Assembly (NCBI RefSeq): GCF_004303025.1 | Contig: NZ_PJQW01000016.1 | Coordinates: 33,322 to 97,321 of the forward strand | Length of the DNA: 64,000 nt | DNA from: Flavobacterium sp. J27 | GTDB lineage: Bacteria > Bacteroidota > Bacteroidia > Flavobacteriales > Flavobacteriaceae | Reading direction: 5' to 3' | In this document: one piece after another, positions 23,400 through 31,407 of the stretch | Layout of the letters: each line of letters opens with the position of its first letter | How positions within the stretch are numbered: position 1 is the stretch's first letter | Translations under genes and position numbers: made by a program | Notes under the pieces: model-generated | Database searches by the model: none | What the model was told of the DNA's origin: nothing | Seen by the model: only the letters and a program-made list of their open reading frames with translations

Positions 23400-23504
23400 G
23401 TTATCTCGAAAGCTGGAGAGATTAGACTCTATGAAAGCTTAGCAACCCTATTTTCTTTATAGAAGGTGCTACATTCTATTCTGATTTTTTCAGAAAAAGA
23501 TAAC
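23400..23504 (+). promoter_or_regulatory. SAM-I (S-box) riboswitch upstream of metH
   Basis: GTTATC (23400-23405) pairs with GATAAC (23499-23504) as P1. Between them are the class landmarks in order: AAAGCTGGAGAGA, ACTCTATGAAAGCTTAGCAACC and AGAAGGTGCTACATTCTA, then a small CTG...CAG P4 hairpin. These match the GNGGAGGGA, GAAACC, GGCAACC and AGGTGCTAA landmarks of the S-box with a few substitutions. A second GATAAC at 23526-23531, behind an AAGAAAA/TTTTCTT hairpin, could compete for the 5' P1 strand. No T-run terminator follows, so control may be on translation. It would lower methionine synthase and metF when SAM is high. Confidence 0.92.
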
Positions 23505-23572
23505 TTAAGAAAATCTCCTTTTCTTGATAACAAAATTTTAAAAAATAAATGCTCAAGGGCAAATAGATAGAT

Positions 23573-24559
23573 ATGTCAAAAATTTTGAATGAAATTCAAA
23601 AAAGAATATTAGTGCTCGATGGAGCCATGGGAACCATGTTGCAGCGCAATAATTTTTCAGAAGAAGACTTTAGAGGGGAACGCTTTAAAGATTTTCAACA
23701 CCCATTGAAAGGAAATAACGATTTACTTTCAATAACACAACCAGAAGCTGTAAAAGAGGTACATCGTTTGTATTTTCAAGCGGGTGCTGATATTGTTGAG
23801 ACGAATACATTCTCAGGAACAACTATTGGTATGGCAGATTACCATTTAGAAGATGTAGTGTATGAGTTAAATTATGAATCCGCTAAAATTGCACGTGAAG
23901 TGGCTGATGAATTTACAGACAAACCGCGTTTTGTTGCTGGTTCAATAGGACCAACCAATAGAACAGCAAGTATGAGTCCTGATGTTAATGATCCAGGTTA
24001 TAGAGCGGTAACTTTTGATGAACTAAAAGAAGCGTATAAGCTACAAGTGGAAGCATTAATCGACGGCGGTTGTGATGTGCTTTTGGTAGAAACTATTTTT
24101 GATACTTTAAATGCAAAAGCAGCTCTTTTTGCTATTGAAGAAGTTAAAGAAGTAAGAAAAATTGATATTCCAGTAATGGTTTCAGGAACTATTACTGATG
24201 CTTCTGGTCGTACTTTGTCAGGGCAAACGGTGGAAGCTTTTTTAATCTCAATAAGTCATATTCCGTTGTTAAGTATTGGGTTTAATTGTGCTTTGGGAGC
24301 TGATCAACTAAAACCTTATTTAAAAAGATTAGCAAATAATACACAATTAAATATTTCTGCACATCCAAATGCAGGTTTGCCAAATGCTTTTGGACAGTAT
24401 GATCAATCTCCAGAAGAAATGCAATCTTTAATTCGAGAATATCTTCAAGATAATCTTGTAAATATTATTGGTGGATGTTGCGGTACAACTCCAGAACATA
24501 TCCAATTAATTGCAGAAGTTGCCAAAGAATATAAACCTAGAATGGTTGTTGGTTGTTAG
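23573..24559 (+). CDS. metH: Methionine synthase, homocysteine-binding part (split MetH, first gene)
   Basis: A 328-residue protein equal to the N-terminal zinc/homocysteine domain of cobalamin-dependent methionine synthase. The N-terminus shows LVLDGAMGTMLQ, and the zinc ligands are seen as the Cys of SIGFNCALGA and the Cys pair of IIGGCCGTTPEHI. It cannot act alone: it needs the folate and B12 domains, encoded by the gene at 24946. A two-gene MetH of this kind occurs in Flavobacteriia. The last codons (VVGC plus stop) run into a GTTGTTAG-type repeat that borders the inserted gene that follows. Confidence 0.92.
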   Translation: MSKILNEIQKRILVLDGAMGTMLQRNNFSEEDFRGERFKDFQHPLKGNNDLLSITQPEAVKEVHRLYFQAGADIVETNTFSGTTIGMADYHLEDVVYELNYESAKIAREVADEFTDKPRFVAGSIGPTNRTASMSPDVNDPGYRAVTFDELKEAYKLQVEALIDGGCDVLLVETIFDTLNAKAALFAIEEVKEVRKIDIPVMVSGTITDASGRTLSGQTVEAFLISISHIPLLSIGFNCALGADQLKPYLKRLANNTQLNISAHPNAGLPNAFGQYDQSPEEMQSLIREYLQDNLVNIIGGCCGTTPEHIQLIAEVAKEYKPRMVVGC

Positions 24560-24589
24560 TTAATGGCTGTTAGATAAAAAAGATAATAT

Positions 24590-24943
24590 ATGAATTACAT
24601 AAAGTTGGAAGTTTGGTTAGAAGCTAGAAAGTTAACTAGTCTGGTTTACGATATTACCAAAACATTTCCAAAAGAAGAACTTTACAGTTTAACTAGTCAA
24701 ATTAGAAGATGTGCGATTTCAATTCCTTCGAATATAGCAGAAGGTTGTGGGAGACAGACTTCAAAAGATACAATACATTTTCTTCATATATCAAGAGGCT
24801 CCTTATATGAGTTAGAGACCCAATTTTATTTAGCACTAGATCAAAAATATATTTCTGAAGATGATTTTAATGCAATAATTACTCAAACAGAAACTTGTAA
24901 AAAGTTGTTGAATGGATTTATCAATTATTGTAAAAAACTATAA
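24590..24943 (+). CDS. Four-helix-bundle protein (23S rRNA intervening-sequence type), inserted between metH halves
   Basis: A 117-residue helical protein with the family pattern: LEVWLEARKLTSLVYDITKTFP (first helix, in parts), the conserved YSLTSQIRRCAISIPSNIAEG with the RRCAISIPSNIAEG core, and SRGSLYELETQFYLA. These proteins were first noted in intervening sequences of 23S rRNA and occur as scattered orphan genes in Bacteroidota; the role is unknown. It has no link to methionine synthesis. It lies between the two halves of methionine synthase, 2 bases before the second one, and is bordered by AAC/GTT-rich repeats, so it looks like an insertion. Confidence 0.88.
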   Translation: MNYIKLEVWLEARKLTSLVYDITKTFPKEELYSLTSQIRRCAISIPSNIAEGCGRQTSKDTIHFLHISRGSLYELETQFYLALDQKYISEDDFNAIITQTETCKKLLNGFINYCKKL

Positions 24944-24945
24944 GC

Positions 24946-27645
24946 ATGAAAATTGATATGACTAATAACCAACAACCAAATACCAACAACTACTTAAAAT
25001 TATCGGGACTTGAACCTTTAATTATTACACCAGAAACTAATTTTGTCAATGTTGGAGAACGCACTAATGTAACTGGTTCGCGTAAATTTCTTCGCCTTAT
25101 TAAAGAAGGAAATTATGACGAAGCCTTGGATATTGCCCGAAACCAAGTAGAAGGTGGAGCGCAGATCATTGATGTTAACATGGATGAAGGGATGTTAGAT
25201 GGTGTAATGGCAATGACTAAATTTTTAAATTTAATTGCTGCTGAACCAGATATCGCTCGAGTGCCCATCATGATTGATAGTTCCAAATGGGAAATTATTG
25301 AGGCAGGTTTAAAGGTGATTCAAGGGAAAGGAATTGTAAATTCCATATCTTTAAAAGAAGGTGAAGCTCTCTTTGTGCACCATGCTAAACTAATCAAAAG
25401 ATATGGTGCGGCTGTTATTGTAATGGCTTTTGATGAGGTTGGTCAGGCTGATACCTACGAAAGACGTATTGAAATTTGTAAAAGATCGTATGAAATATTG
25501 GTAAATCAAGTGGGTTTTGCAGCTGAAGATATTATTTTTGATCCCAATATATTTCCTGTTGCTACTGGAATGGAGGAGCATAAACTCAATGCGTTAGATT
25601 TTTTTAGAGCTACGAAATGGATTAAAGAAAATTTACCATTTGCAGGAGTTTCAGGAGGTGTAAGTAATGTGTCTTTTTCTTTTAGAGGTAACGATAAAGT
25701 GAGAGAAGCCATGCATGCTGCTTTTTTATATCATGCGATTCAAAATGGAATGACAATGGGAATTGTAAATCCTGAAATGTTAGAAATTTACGATGAGGTT
25801 GATAAAAAGTTACTGGAACATGTGGAAGATGTTTTGCTTAACAGAAGGGAAGATGCGACAGAAAGATTATTAGAATTAGCGGAAAGTTATAAAGGAGATG
25901 TAGCTAAAACTAATGAAAAAGCGATTCAAGAGTGGCGTAATGGAAGTGTTCAAGAACGATTGACGCATTCTTTAGTAAAAGGAATAGACGAATTTATCGA
26001 AATTGATGTAGAAGAAGCAAGATTACAATCGAACAAAGCTATTGAGGTTATTGAAATCAATTTAATGGCAGGAATGAATGTAGTTGGAGATTTGTTTGGA
26101 AGTGGTAAAATGTTTTTACCTCAAGTGGTAAAGTCTGCCAGAGTAATGAAAAAAGCGGTGGCTTATTTATTGCCTTTTATTGAATCAGAAAAAACAGGAA
26201 ATTCTTCTAGTGCTGGAAAAGTGCTAATGGCGACAGTAAAAGGAGATGTACACGATATAGGGAAAAATATTGTAGCTGTAGTTTTAGGATGTAATAATTT
26301 TGAAATCATTGATTTAGGCGTTATGGTACCGCCTGAAAAAATTATAGAAACGGCTATTCAAGAGAACGTGGATATCATAGGTTTAAGTGGTTTAATTACA
26401 CCTTCTTTGGATGAAATGGTGTATTTGGCTAAAGAAATGGATAAATTAAATATTAAAATACCTATTATGATTGGTGGTGCAACTACTTCTAGAGCACATA
26501 CCGCTGTAAAAATTGCTCCAGAATATAAAGAAACTGTGGTGCATGTTAATGATGCATCAAGAGCGGTAACTGTAGCTAGTAATTTACTTCAAAGAGAAAC
26601 TAAAGAAAACTACGTTAAAGCTATTAGGGATGAATATGACGCATTACGTGAAGGGTATTTAAACAGAAGCAGAGAAAAGAATTTTCTGACTATAGAAGAA
26701 GCGCGTCTAAATAAATATAAAATAGATTGGACTAATTATCTACCTTCCAAGCCTAATTTTATAGGCACAAAGGTTATTCAAGTGCAATTATTAGAATTAG
26801 TAGATTTTATAGATTGGACTCCTTTTTTTCAATCTTGGCAATTGTTTGGTAAATATCCTGCGATTTTAAATGATGAAGTGGTAGGAGAACAAGCAAGTCA
26901 GTTGTTCCAAGATGCTCAAAAAATGTTGCATCAAATTGTGAATGAAAAATGGTTTGAGGCCAAAGGAGTTTTGGGAATTTTTCCAGCTAATCAAGTAAAC
27001 GATGATGATATTAGTGTTACTACTTCGAACGAGGTTGAGAAGTTCCTAACTTTAAGACAACAATCTCAGAAAACAGTTGGTGCACCTAATATCGCTTTGG
27101 CTGATTTTGTGGCGCCTTCAAACTCTGGAATACAAGACTATATAGGTTGTTTTTGTGTTTCAACTGGTTTTGGTGTAGATGAAAAAGCAAGTGTATTTGA
27201 AAAAGAATTAGACGATTATAATGCCATTATGGTAAAAGCTTTAGGAGATCGATTAGCAGAAGCATTTGCAGAATACTTACATTTAAAAGTAAGAAAAGAA
27301 ATTTGGGGTTATGCTACAGAGGAAAACCTAAATAATCAAGAGTTAATTAAAGAAGTGTATAAAGGAATTCGTCCTGCTCCAGGATATCCGGCTTGTCCTG
27401 ATCATTTAGAAAAACCAACCATATGGAAGTTGTTGCAAGTAGAAGAAAAAATAGGAGTTACTTTGACTGAAAGCATGGCAATGTGGCCTGCAGCATCGGT
27501 TTCTGGATATTATTTTGCACATCCGGAAAGTAAATATTTTGGTTTAGGTAAGATAAAAGAAGATCAAGTAAAAGATTATGCGAACCGTAGAGGTATTTCG
27601 GTAGAAATGGCTTCAAAATGGTTAGCACCAAATATAGTAGATTAA
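24946..27645 (+). CDS. metH: Methionine synthase, folate-, B12- and reactivation part (split MetH, second gene)
   Basis: An 899-residue protein covering the remaining modules of cobalamin-dependent methionine synthase. The pterin-binding domain (VGERTNVTGSRKF, about residues 25-300) comes first, then a helical cap. The B12-binding Rossmann domain follows with GDVHDIGKNIV, which holds the DxHxxG ligand histidine, and GLSGLITPSLDEMV. The SAM-dependent reactivation domain is at the end, with RPAPGYPACPDH. With the upstream gene it remethylates homocysteine. The first ten residues (MKIDMTNNQQPNTNNY) are encoded by a CAACAAC repeat and look added; an internal ATG at 24958 is another possible start. 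Confidence 0.94.
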   Translation: MKIDMTNNQQPNTNNYLKLSGLEPLIITPETNFVNVGERTNVTGSRKFLRLIKEGNYDEALDIARNQVEGGAQIIDVNMDEGMLDGVMAMTKFLNLIAAEPDIARVPIMIDSSKWEIIEAGLKVIQGKGIVNSISLKEGEALFVHHAKLIKRYGAAVIVMAFDEVGQADTYERRIEICKRSYEILVNQVGFAAEDIIFDPNIFPVATGMEEHKLNALDFFRATKWIKENLPFAGVSGGVSNVSFSFRGNDKVREAMHAAFLYHAIQNGMTMGIVNPEMLEIYDEVDKKLLEHVEDVLLNRREDATERLLELAESYKGDVAKTNEKAIQEWRNGSVQERLTHSLVKGIDEFIEIDVEEARLQSNKAIEVIEINLMAGMNVVGDLFGSGKMFLPQVVKSARVMKKAVAYLLPFIESEKTGNSSSAGKVLMATVKGDVHDIGKNIVAVVLGCNNFEIIDLGVMVPPEKIIETAIQENVDIIGLSGLITPSLDEMVYLAKEMDKLNIKIPIMIGGATTSRAHTAVKIAPEYKETVVHVNDASRAVTVASNLLQRETKENYVKAIRDEYDALREGYLNRSREKNFLTIEEARLNKYKIDWTNYLPSKPNFIGTKVIQVQLLELVDFIDWTPFFQSWQLFGKYPAILNDEVVGEQASQLFQDAQKMLHQIVNEKWFEAKGVLGIFPANQVNDDDISVTTSNEVEKFLTLRQQSQKTVGAPNIALADFVAPSNSGIQDYIGCFCVSTGFGVDEKASVFEKELDDYNAIMVKALGDRLAEAFAEYLHLKVRKEIWGYATEENLNNQELIKEVYKGIRPAPGYPACPDHLEKPTIWKLLQVEEKIGVTLTESMAMWPAASVSGYYFAHPESKYFGLGKIKEDQVKDYANRRGISVEMASKWLAPNIVD

Positions 27646-27654
27646 TAATAGTTG

Positions 27655-27721
27655 ATAGGTTATAGTTGTTAGTTGATAGAAATAAGCTAACAACCAACAA
27701 CCAACAACCAACAATCAATCA
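27655..27721. repeat. AT-rich inverted repeat plus CAACCAA-type short tandem repeat
   Basis: GTTGTTAG and CTAACAAC form an inverted repeat, followed by about four imperfect copies of the heptamer AACAACC. Related AAC/GTT-rich stretches occur at about 24548-24572 and 24960-24992, at both sides of the four-helix-bundle gene. It lies between metH and metF. It is a slippage-prone or mobile-type repeat, not a CRISPR. Confidence 0.6.
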
Positions 27722-27726
27722 ATATA

Positions 27727-28683
27727 ATGAAAGTTACACAACATATAGAGAATGCAAATGGAAAGCCACTTTTTTCATTCGAAATTTTACCGCCTTTGAA
27801 AGGGCAAAATATTCAGTCTATTTTTGATAGTATAGATCCATTAATGGAATTCAATCCTCCATTTATTGATGTTACGTATCACCGAGAAGAATATGAATTC
27901 AAGGAGTTGTCTAATGGGTTATTGCAAAAGAAAATTGTAAAAAAAAGACCAGGAACAGTTGGGATTTGCGCAGGAATTCAAAATAAATATGAAGTAGATG
28001 CAATTCCTCATATTTTGTGTGGAGGGTTTACCAAAGAAGATACTGAAAATTTGTTAATTGATTTAGATTTTTTGGGAATTGATAATGTAGTAGCTTTAAG
28101 AGGAGATGCTTTAAAAAATGAAATTTATTTTAAACCTGAAAAAGATGGAAATACTTATGCGTCCGATTTGGTCAAACAAATTTCTAATCTTAATAAAGGA
28201 GTGTATTTGGACGAAGATTTGCAAAACTCTTCTTGTACTAATTTTTGTATAGGAGTGGCTGGTTATCCTGAAAAACATATGGAAGCACCAAGTATGGATA
28301 GTGATTTACATTTTTTAAAACAAAAGATAAAAAATGGAGCAGACTATATTATTACACAAATGTTTTTTGATAATAAAAAGTTTTTTGATTTTGTTGAAAA
28401 ATGTAAAAAAGCAGGAATTACAGTGCCAATTATTCCTGGATTAAAACCTATTGCAACTAAAAAGCAATTAAATCTAATTCCACACCGTTTTAAAGTAGAT
28501 TTACCAGATGATTTAATTATGGAAGTAGTAAAAGCGAAAGATAACGATGCTGTTAAACAGATAGGTATTGAATGGTGTTTGCAACAAAGCAAAGAGTTAA
28601 TTCAAGCAGGAATTCCTGTATTGCATTATTACTCCATGGGTAAAGCAGAAAATATTAAAGCTATTGCTTCTGAAATTTTCTGA
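27727..28683 (+). CDS. metF: 5,10-methylenetetrahydrofolate reductase
   Basis: A 318-residue FAD TIM-barrel enzyme that makes 5-methyltetrahydrofolate, the methyl donor for MetH. It has the N-terminal FEILPPLKG, with the catalytic Glu, then FIDVTYH, NVVALRGD, YPEKHMEAPS and ADYIITQMFFDN. Length fits bacterial MetF. Last gene of the methionine operon, about 80 bases after metH with the repeat between. Expected to be controlled by the SAM-I riboswitch upstream of metH. Confidence 0.95.
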   Translation: MKVTQHIENANGKPLFSFEILPPLKGQNIQSIFDSIDPLMEFNPPFIDVTYHREEYEFKELSNGLLQKKIVKKRPGTVGICAGIQNKYEVDAIPHILCGGFTKEDTENLLIDLDFLGIDNVVALRGDALKNEIYFKPEKDGNTYASDLVKQISNLNKGVYLDEDLQNSSCTNFCIGVAGYPEKHMEAPSMDSDLHFLKQKIKNGADYIITQMFFDNKKFFDFVEKCKKAGITVPIIPGLKPIATKKQLNLIPHRFKVDLPDDLIMEVVKAKDNDAVKQIGIEWCLQQSKELIQAGIPVLHYYSMGKAENIKAIASEIF

Positions 28684-28913
28684 AAATAGTTTAAAAACTG
28701 TTTTTTATCGATTAAAAGTATGTTTTTTTAGACGAAATGCGTTTTTTTTTCATTTTTGCGAATTTTTCAGAATTATTTACTGTCTCTCTTGTTGAAATTT
28801 AATTATATTCATTTTTTAGTTTATTTTTTTGAATTTTTAAAACTAAAAGTGTTAAAAAAATACGCCATAAAGGAAGTTTTTTGCTGTTTTTTCTAAGATA
28901 TCCTCAATGGGAA

Positions 28914-28945
28914 TTTGGTAGTTTTGCCTTATTGTTATACTTTCG
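28914..28945 (+). promoter_or_regulatory. Probable promoter of the TPR-like gene
   Basis: TTTG at 28914-28917, a 20-base spacer and TACTTTCG (28938-28945), one mismatch to TAnnTTTG. It lies 25 bases before the start codon, in an otherwise featureless AT-rich gap after metF. Confidence 0.5.
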
Positions 28946-28969
28946 TAACATAATAAATAACAAAGCATT

Positions 28970-29362
28970 ATGAAAAAATTTTTATTGATTCTGGTTTTCT
29001 CGGTGGCTTTTCAATTTAATTATGCTAATAACTCAAATGACCCGCTTTTAAACAAAGCAAAAGAACTAAGTTTAAATAAAAACTATTCTGAAGCTATTTT
29101 GGTATATAACCAATACTTAAGTAAAACAGATAGTAAAAATCTTAAAAATGTTTATGTAGAAATCGCTAATTGTTATTATAAAATGGATAACAGAACAGTT
29201 GCGGTTGATTACATAAAAAAAGCAATTACTCATTATGGTTTTTCTGAAGAAGATTTTATCTATAATGATACTTTAGATACAGAGTTGTCAAAGTATGCTT
29301 TGTCAGTTGTTTATGATGATTTAGATAATCTACACAATAAATATACTGCCTCTTTAAACTAA
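28970..29362 (+). CDS. Small exported TPR-like protein of unknown function
   Basis: A 130-residue protein with signal peptide (MKKFLLILVFSVAFQFNYA) and a helical body. LLNKAKELSLNKNYSEAILVYNQYL and VYVEIANCYYKMDNRTVAVDYIKKAI look like two tetratricopeptide units (each cited in part). No enzymatic motif is visible. It has its own promoter and a shared bidirectional terminator, so it is a single-gene unit convergent with gldA. Likely periplasmic. Function not recognised. Confidence 0.7.
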   Translation: MKKFLLILVFSVAFQFNYANNSNDPLLNKAKELSLNKNYSEAILVYNQYLSKTDSKNLKNVYVEIANCYYKMDNRTVAVDYIKKAITHYGFSEEDFIYNDTLDTELSKYALSVVYDDLDNLHNKYTASLN

Positions 29363-29381
29363 ATAAAGACAAACCCAAAAG

Positions 29382-29412
29382 AAAAAGGTTGCCATTTTTG
29401 GTAACCTTTTTT
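29382..29412. terminator. Bidirectional terminator between the TPR-like gene and gldA
   Basis: AAAAAGGTTGCC pairs with GGTAACCTTTTT around a 6-base loop, with A and T runs on both sides. The two genes converge here. Confidence 0.88.
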
Positions 29413-29417
29413 ATTTA

Positions 29418-30314
29418 TTATGAATTTGTTTTTTCTCTGAAAATTTGCTCTAAGTTTTTGTTTTTTAAATTCAATTGAAGAATTTTTAATCCTTTATCTT
29501 GCGCAAAATCAAAGAGTGCTGGTCGCATATCCTTTTCAGACTCAAAATGAAGTTCATATACTGTGTCATTCTGAGTGGTTATTGATTTTAAATTTGAAAA
29601 AATAAATTGTTCTTTAGTAACTGGTTGATCAAATTCGATACTTATAATTTGATTTATTTGTTCTTTAACCAATGTTTTTAAATTCTTGTCCTCAATAATT
29701 TTTCCTTTGTTAATTATAATTACTCTTTCACAGATAGCTTCCACTTCCTGCATGATATGAGTAGATAAAAAAACGGTTTTATCTTTACCAATGCTTTTAA
29801 TTAATTCTCTTATCTCTACTAATTGGTTAGGATCTAAACCTGTTGTAGGTTCGTCTAAAATTAAAACATCAGGATTATGAAGTAAGGCGCAGGCAAGACC
29901 TACACGTTGTCTGTATCCTTTTGATAGTTGACTTATTTTTTTATTACTTTCTGGTGTAAGTCCTGTTAAGGCAATTACTTCTTCAATTCGCTGTTTGGAT
30001 ACTTTATAAATTTCTGCATTGAATGATAAATATTCTCTCACATATAAGTCTAAATATAAAGGGTTGTGTTCAGGTAAATATCCCACCGATTTCTGTACCG
30101 ATTTTGCTTGATTTGTAATGGCATATCCATTTACTTTTCCTTCTCCTTCATCTGCTGTAATAAATGTGGTAAGAATTTTCATTAAAGTAGATTTTCCAGC
30201 ACCATTAGGTCCCAAGAATCCTACAATTTCTCCTTTTTTTATAGAAAAAGAAACCCGATCTAGTGCTTTTTGCTCTCCATAATTTTTAGAGATGTTAACA
30301 ACTTCAATAGACAT
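29418..30314 (-). CDS. gldA: Gliding-motility ABC transporter ATP-binding protein GldA
   Basis: A 298-residue ABC ATPase. Walker A GPNGAGKST, Q-loop region GYLPEHNPLY, signature LSKGYRQRVGLA, Walker B VLILDEPTTGLD and H-loop STHIMQEVE are intact. The C-terminal extension after residue 220 and the N-terminus MSIEVVNISKNYGEQKALD match GldA, which with GldF and GldG forms an ABC transporter needed for gliding in Flavobacterium. gldF/gldG are not adjacent here. Other ABC-2 type ATPases share these motifs, so the GldA name rests on overall resemblance. Confidence 0.85.
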   Translation of the reverse strand: MSIEVVNISKNYGEQKALDRVSFSIKKGEIVGFLGPNGAGKSTLMKILTTFITADEGEGKVNGYAITNQAKSVQKSVGYLPEHNPLYLDLYVREYLSFNAEIYKVSKQRIEEVIALTGLTPESNKKISQLSKGYRQRVGLACALLHNPDVLILDEPTTGLDPNQLVEIRELIKSIGKDKTVFLSTHIMQEVEAICERVIIINKGKIIEDKNLKTLVKEQINQIISIEFDQPVTKEQFIFSNLKSITTQNDTVYELHFESEKDMRPALFDFAQDKGLKILQLNLKNKNLEQIFREKTNS

Positions 30315-30426
30315 AGAAATATAAGTTTTAGCAAAAATAAAGTTTTTTAATTAAAAATATTTTTTTTGAAAAAGTATTTTGGAAAGTTTTTTTTTATATA
30401 TTAGCCACTTCAAAGCATAGCAAAAA

Positions 30427-30510
30427 ATGTTACAGACAACCACATTTTATTTTAACAATTCTTTTTATTATTTCTGGAGAGAGATAAGGGATTGTTATGC
30501 TATACACTAA
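30427..30510 (+). CDS. Aromatic-rich leader peptide of the pheA operon attenuator
   Basis: A 27-codon ORF with the run FYFNNSFYYFW at positions 7-17: four Phe, three Tyr and one Trp in eleven codons, plus a Tyr at 24. It starts in an A-rich context. GGGATTGT at 30488-30495, 11 bases past the Trp codon, is complementary over 8 bp to ACAATCCC (30538-30545), which includes the 5' arm of the terminator before pheA. Stalling at Phe/Tyr/Trp codons would free this segment to form an antiterminator. All amino acids sensed are end products of the operon or its branch, which strongly supports an attenuator. Confidence 0.9.
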   Translation: MLQTTTFYFNNSFYYFWREIRDCYAIH

Positions 30511-30540
30511 TTTAAAATAAATTATATAATATAAGATACA

Positions 30541-30566
30541 ATCCCGATGCAAATCGGGATTTTTTT
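30541..30566 (+). terminator. Attenuator terminator before pheA
   Basis: ATCCCGAT (30541-30548) and ATCGGGAT (30553-30560) form a perfect 8-bp stem with a GCAA loop followed by a T run to 30566. It lies 13 bases before the pheA start. Confidence 0.93.
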
Positions 30567-30579
30567 GTTTATAACAGTT

Positions 30580-31407
30580 ATGGATTTAAAAATTGCAATA
30601 CAAGGAATCAAAGGCTCTTTTCATCATCAGGTGGCCAATCATTATTTTGGTGAAGCAATCACATTAGATGAATGTACCTCATTTAATGCGGTCGTTAAGA
30701 GTTTAAAAACAAAACATTCCGATAAAGGAGTAATGGCTTTAGAGAATTCAATTGCAGGTTCTATTCTTCCTAATTATGCTTTAATTGATAAAAACGAACT
30801 GCATATCATTGGAGAATATTATTTGGATATTCACATGAATTTAATGGCTTTGAAAGGCCAAAAAATGGAAGATATTAAAGAAGTGCATTCGCATCCTATT
30901 GCGCTTTTACAATGCGAAGTTTTTTTTAACCAATATCCTCATATTAAATTAGTTGAAAGTATAGATACAGCTGAAACGGCTTATCGAATACAACAACAGC
31001 GTCTATCAGGAATTGCAGCAGTTGCTGCTCCTATTGCCGCTCAAATGTATGATTTAGAGATTCTGGCAGCAGGAATTCATACTATTAAAAGTAATAAGAC
31101 TCGCTTTGTAATTGTAAATACAAGAAACAAAGCTTTATCAAAAGAAGAGATTAATAAAGCTTCTTTAAAATTTGAATTAGACGATACACCAGGAAGCTTA
31201 GCAACAGTATTAAATGTAATGAATAACTGTAAATTGAATTTAACCAAAATCCAATCACTTCCTATAATAGAAACCCCTTTTCAGTATGCGTTTTTTGTAG
31301 ATGTTGTTTTTGAGAAATACAAACATTATGAAAAGGCAAAAAAAATATTGGAAATTATGACCACACATTTTAAAGTTTTAGGAGAATACAAACAAGGAAA
31401 ACAATGA
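30580..31407 (+). CDS. pheA: Prephenate dehydratase
   Basis: About 275 residues. The start is taken at 30580 (MDLKIAIQGIKGSFHHQ) because an upstream in-frame ATG at 30547 lies inside the terminator hairpin. The dehydratase domain (about 1-180) has GIKGSFHHQVANHYFG, MALENSIAGSI (substrate-binding) and a KSNKTRFVIV segment with the catalytic Thr-Arg-Phe. A C-terminal ACT domain (about 195-275, FELDDTPGSLATVL) is the usual phenylalanine feedback site, including the ESP-like region LPIIETPFQYAFFVD. There is no fused chorismate mutase; that domain is on the DAHP synthase of the same operon. Its stop overlaps the next start (ATGA). Confidence 0.94.
   Translation: MDLKIAIQGIKGSFHHQVANHYFGEAITLDECTSFNAVVKSLKTKHSDKGVMALENSIAGSILPNYALIDKNELHIIGEYYLDIHMNLMALKGQKMEDIKEVHSHPIALLQCEVFFNQYPHIKLVESIDTAETAYRIQQQRLSGIAAVAAPIAAQMYDLEILAAGIHTIKSNKTRFVIVNTRNKALSKEEINKASLKFELDDTPGSLATVLNVMNNCKLNLTKIQSLPIIETPFQYAFFVDVVFEKYKHYEKAKKILEIMTTHFKVLGEYKQGKQ

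Noticed and set aside
27655..27721. Possible CRISPR-like array
   Set aside because: The repeats are contiguous heptamers without unique spacers and no cas genes are present; it is a short tandem repeat.
30378..30404. Promoter for the aromatic leader (TTTG and TATATTAG)
   Set aside because: The spacer is only 15 bases and the -7 box has a mismatch in the TTTG part, so the start of this transcript is left unassigned.
30547..30579. Upstream ATG for pheA
   Set aside because: It lies in the loop side of the terminator stem and adds hydrophobic residues not seen before the family's N-terminal strand.
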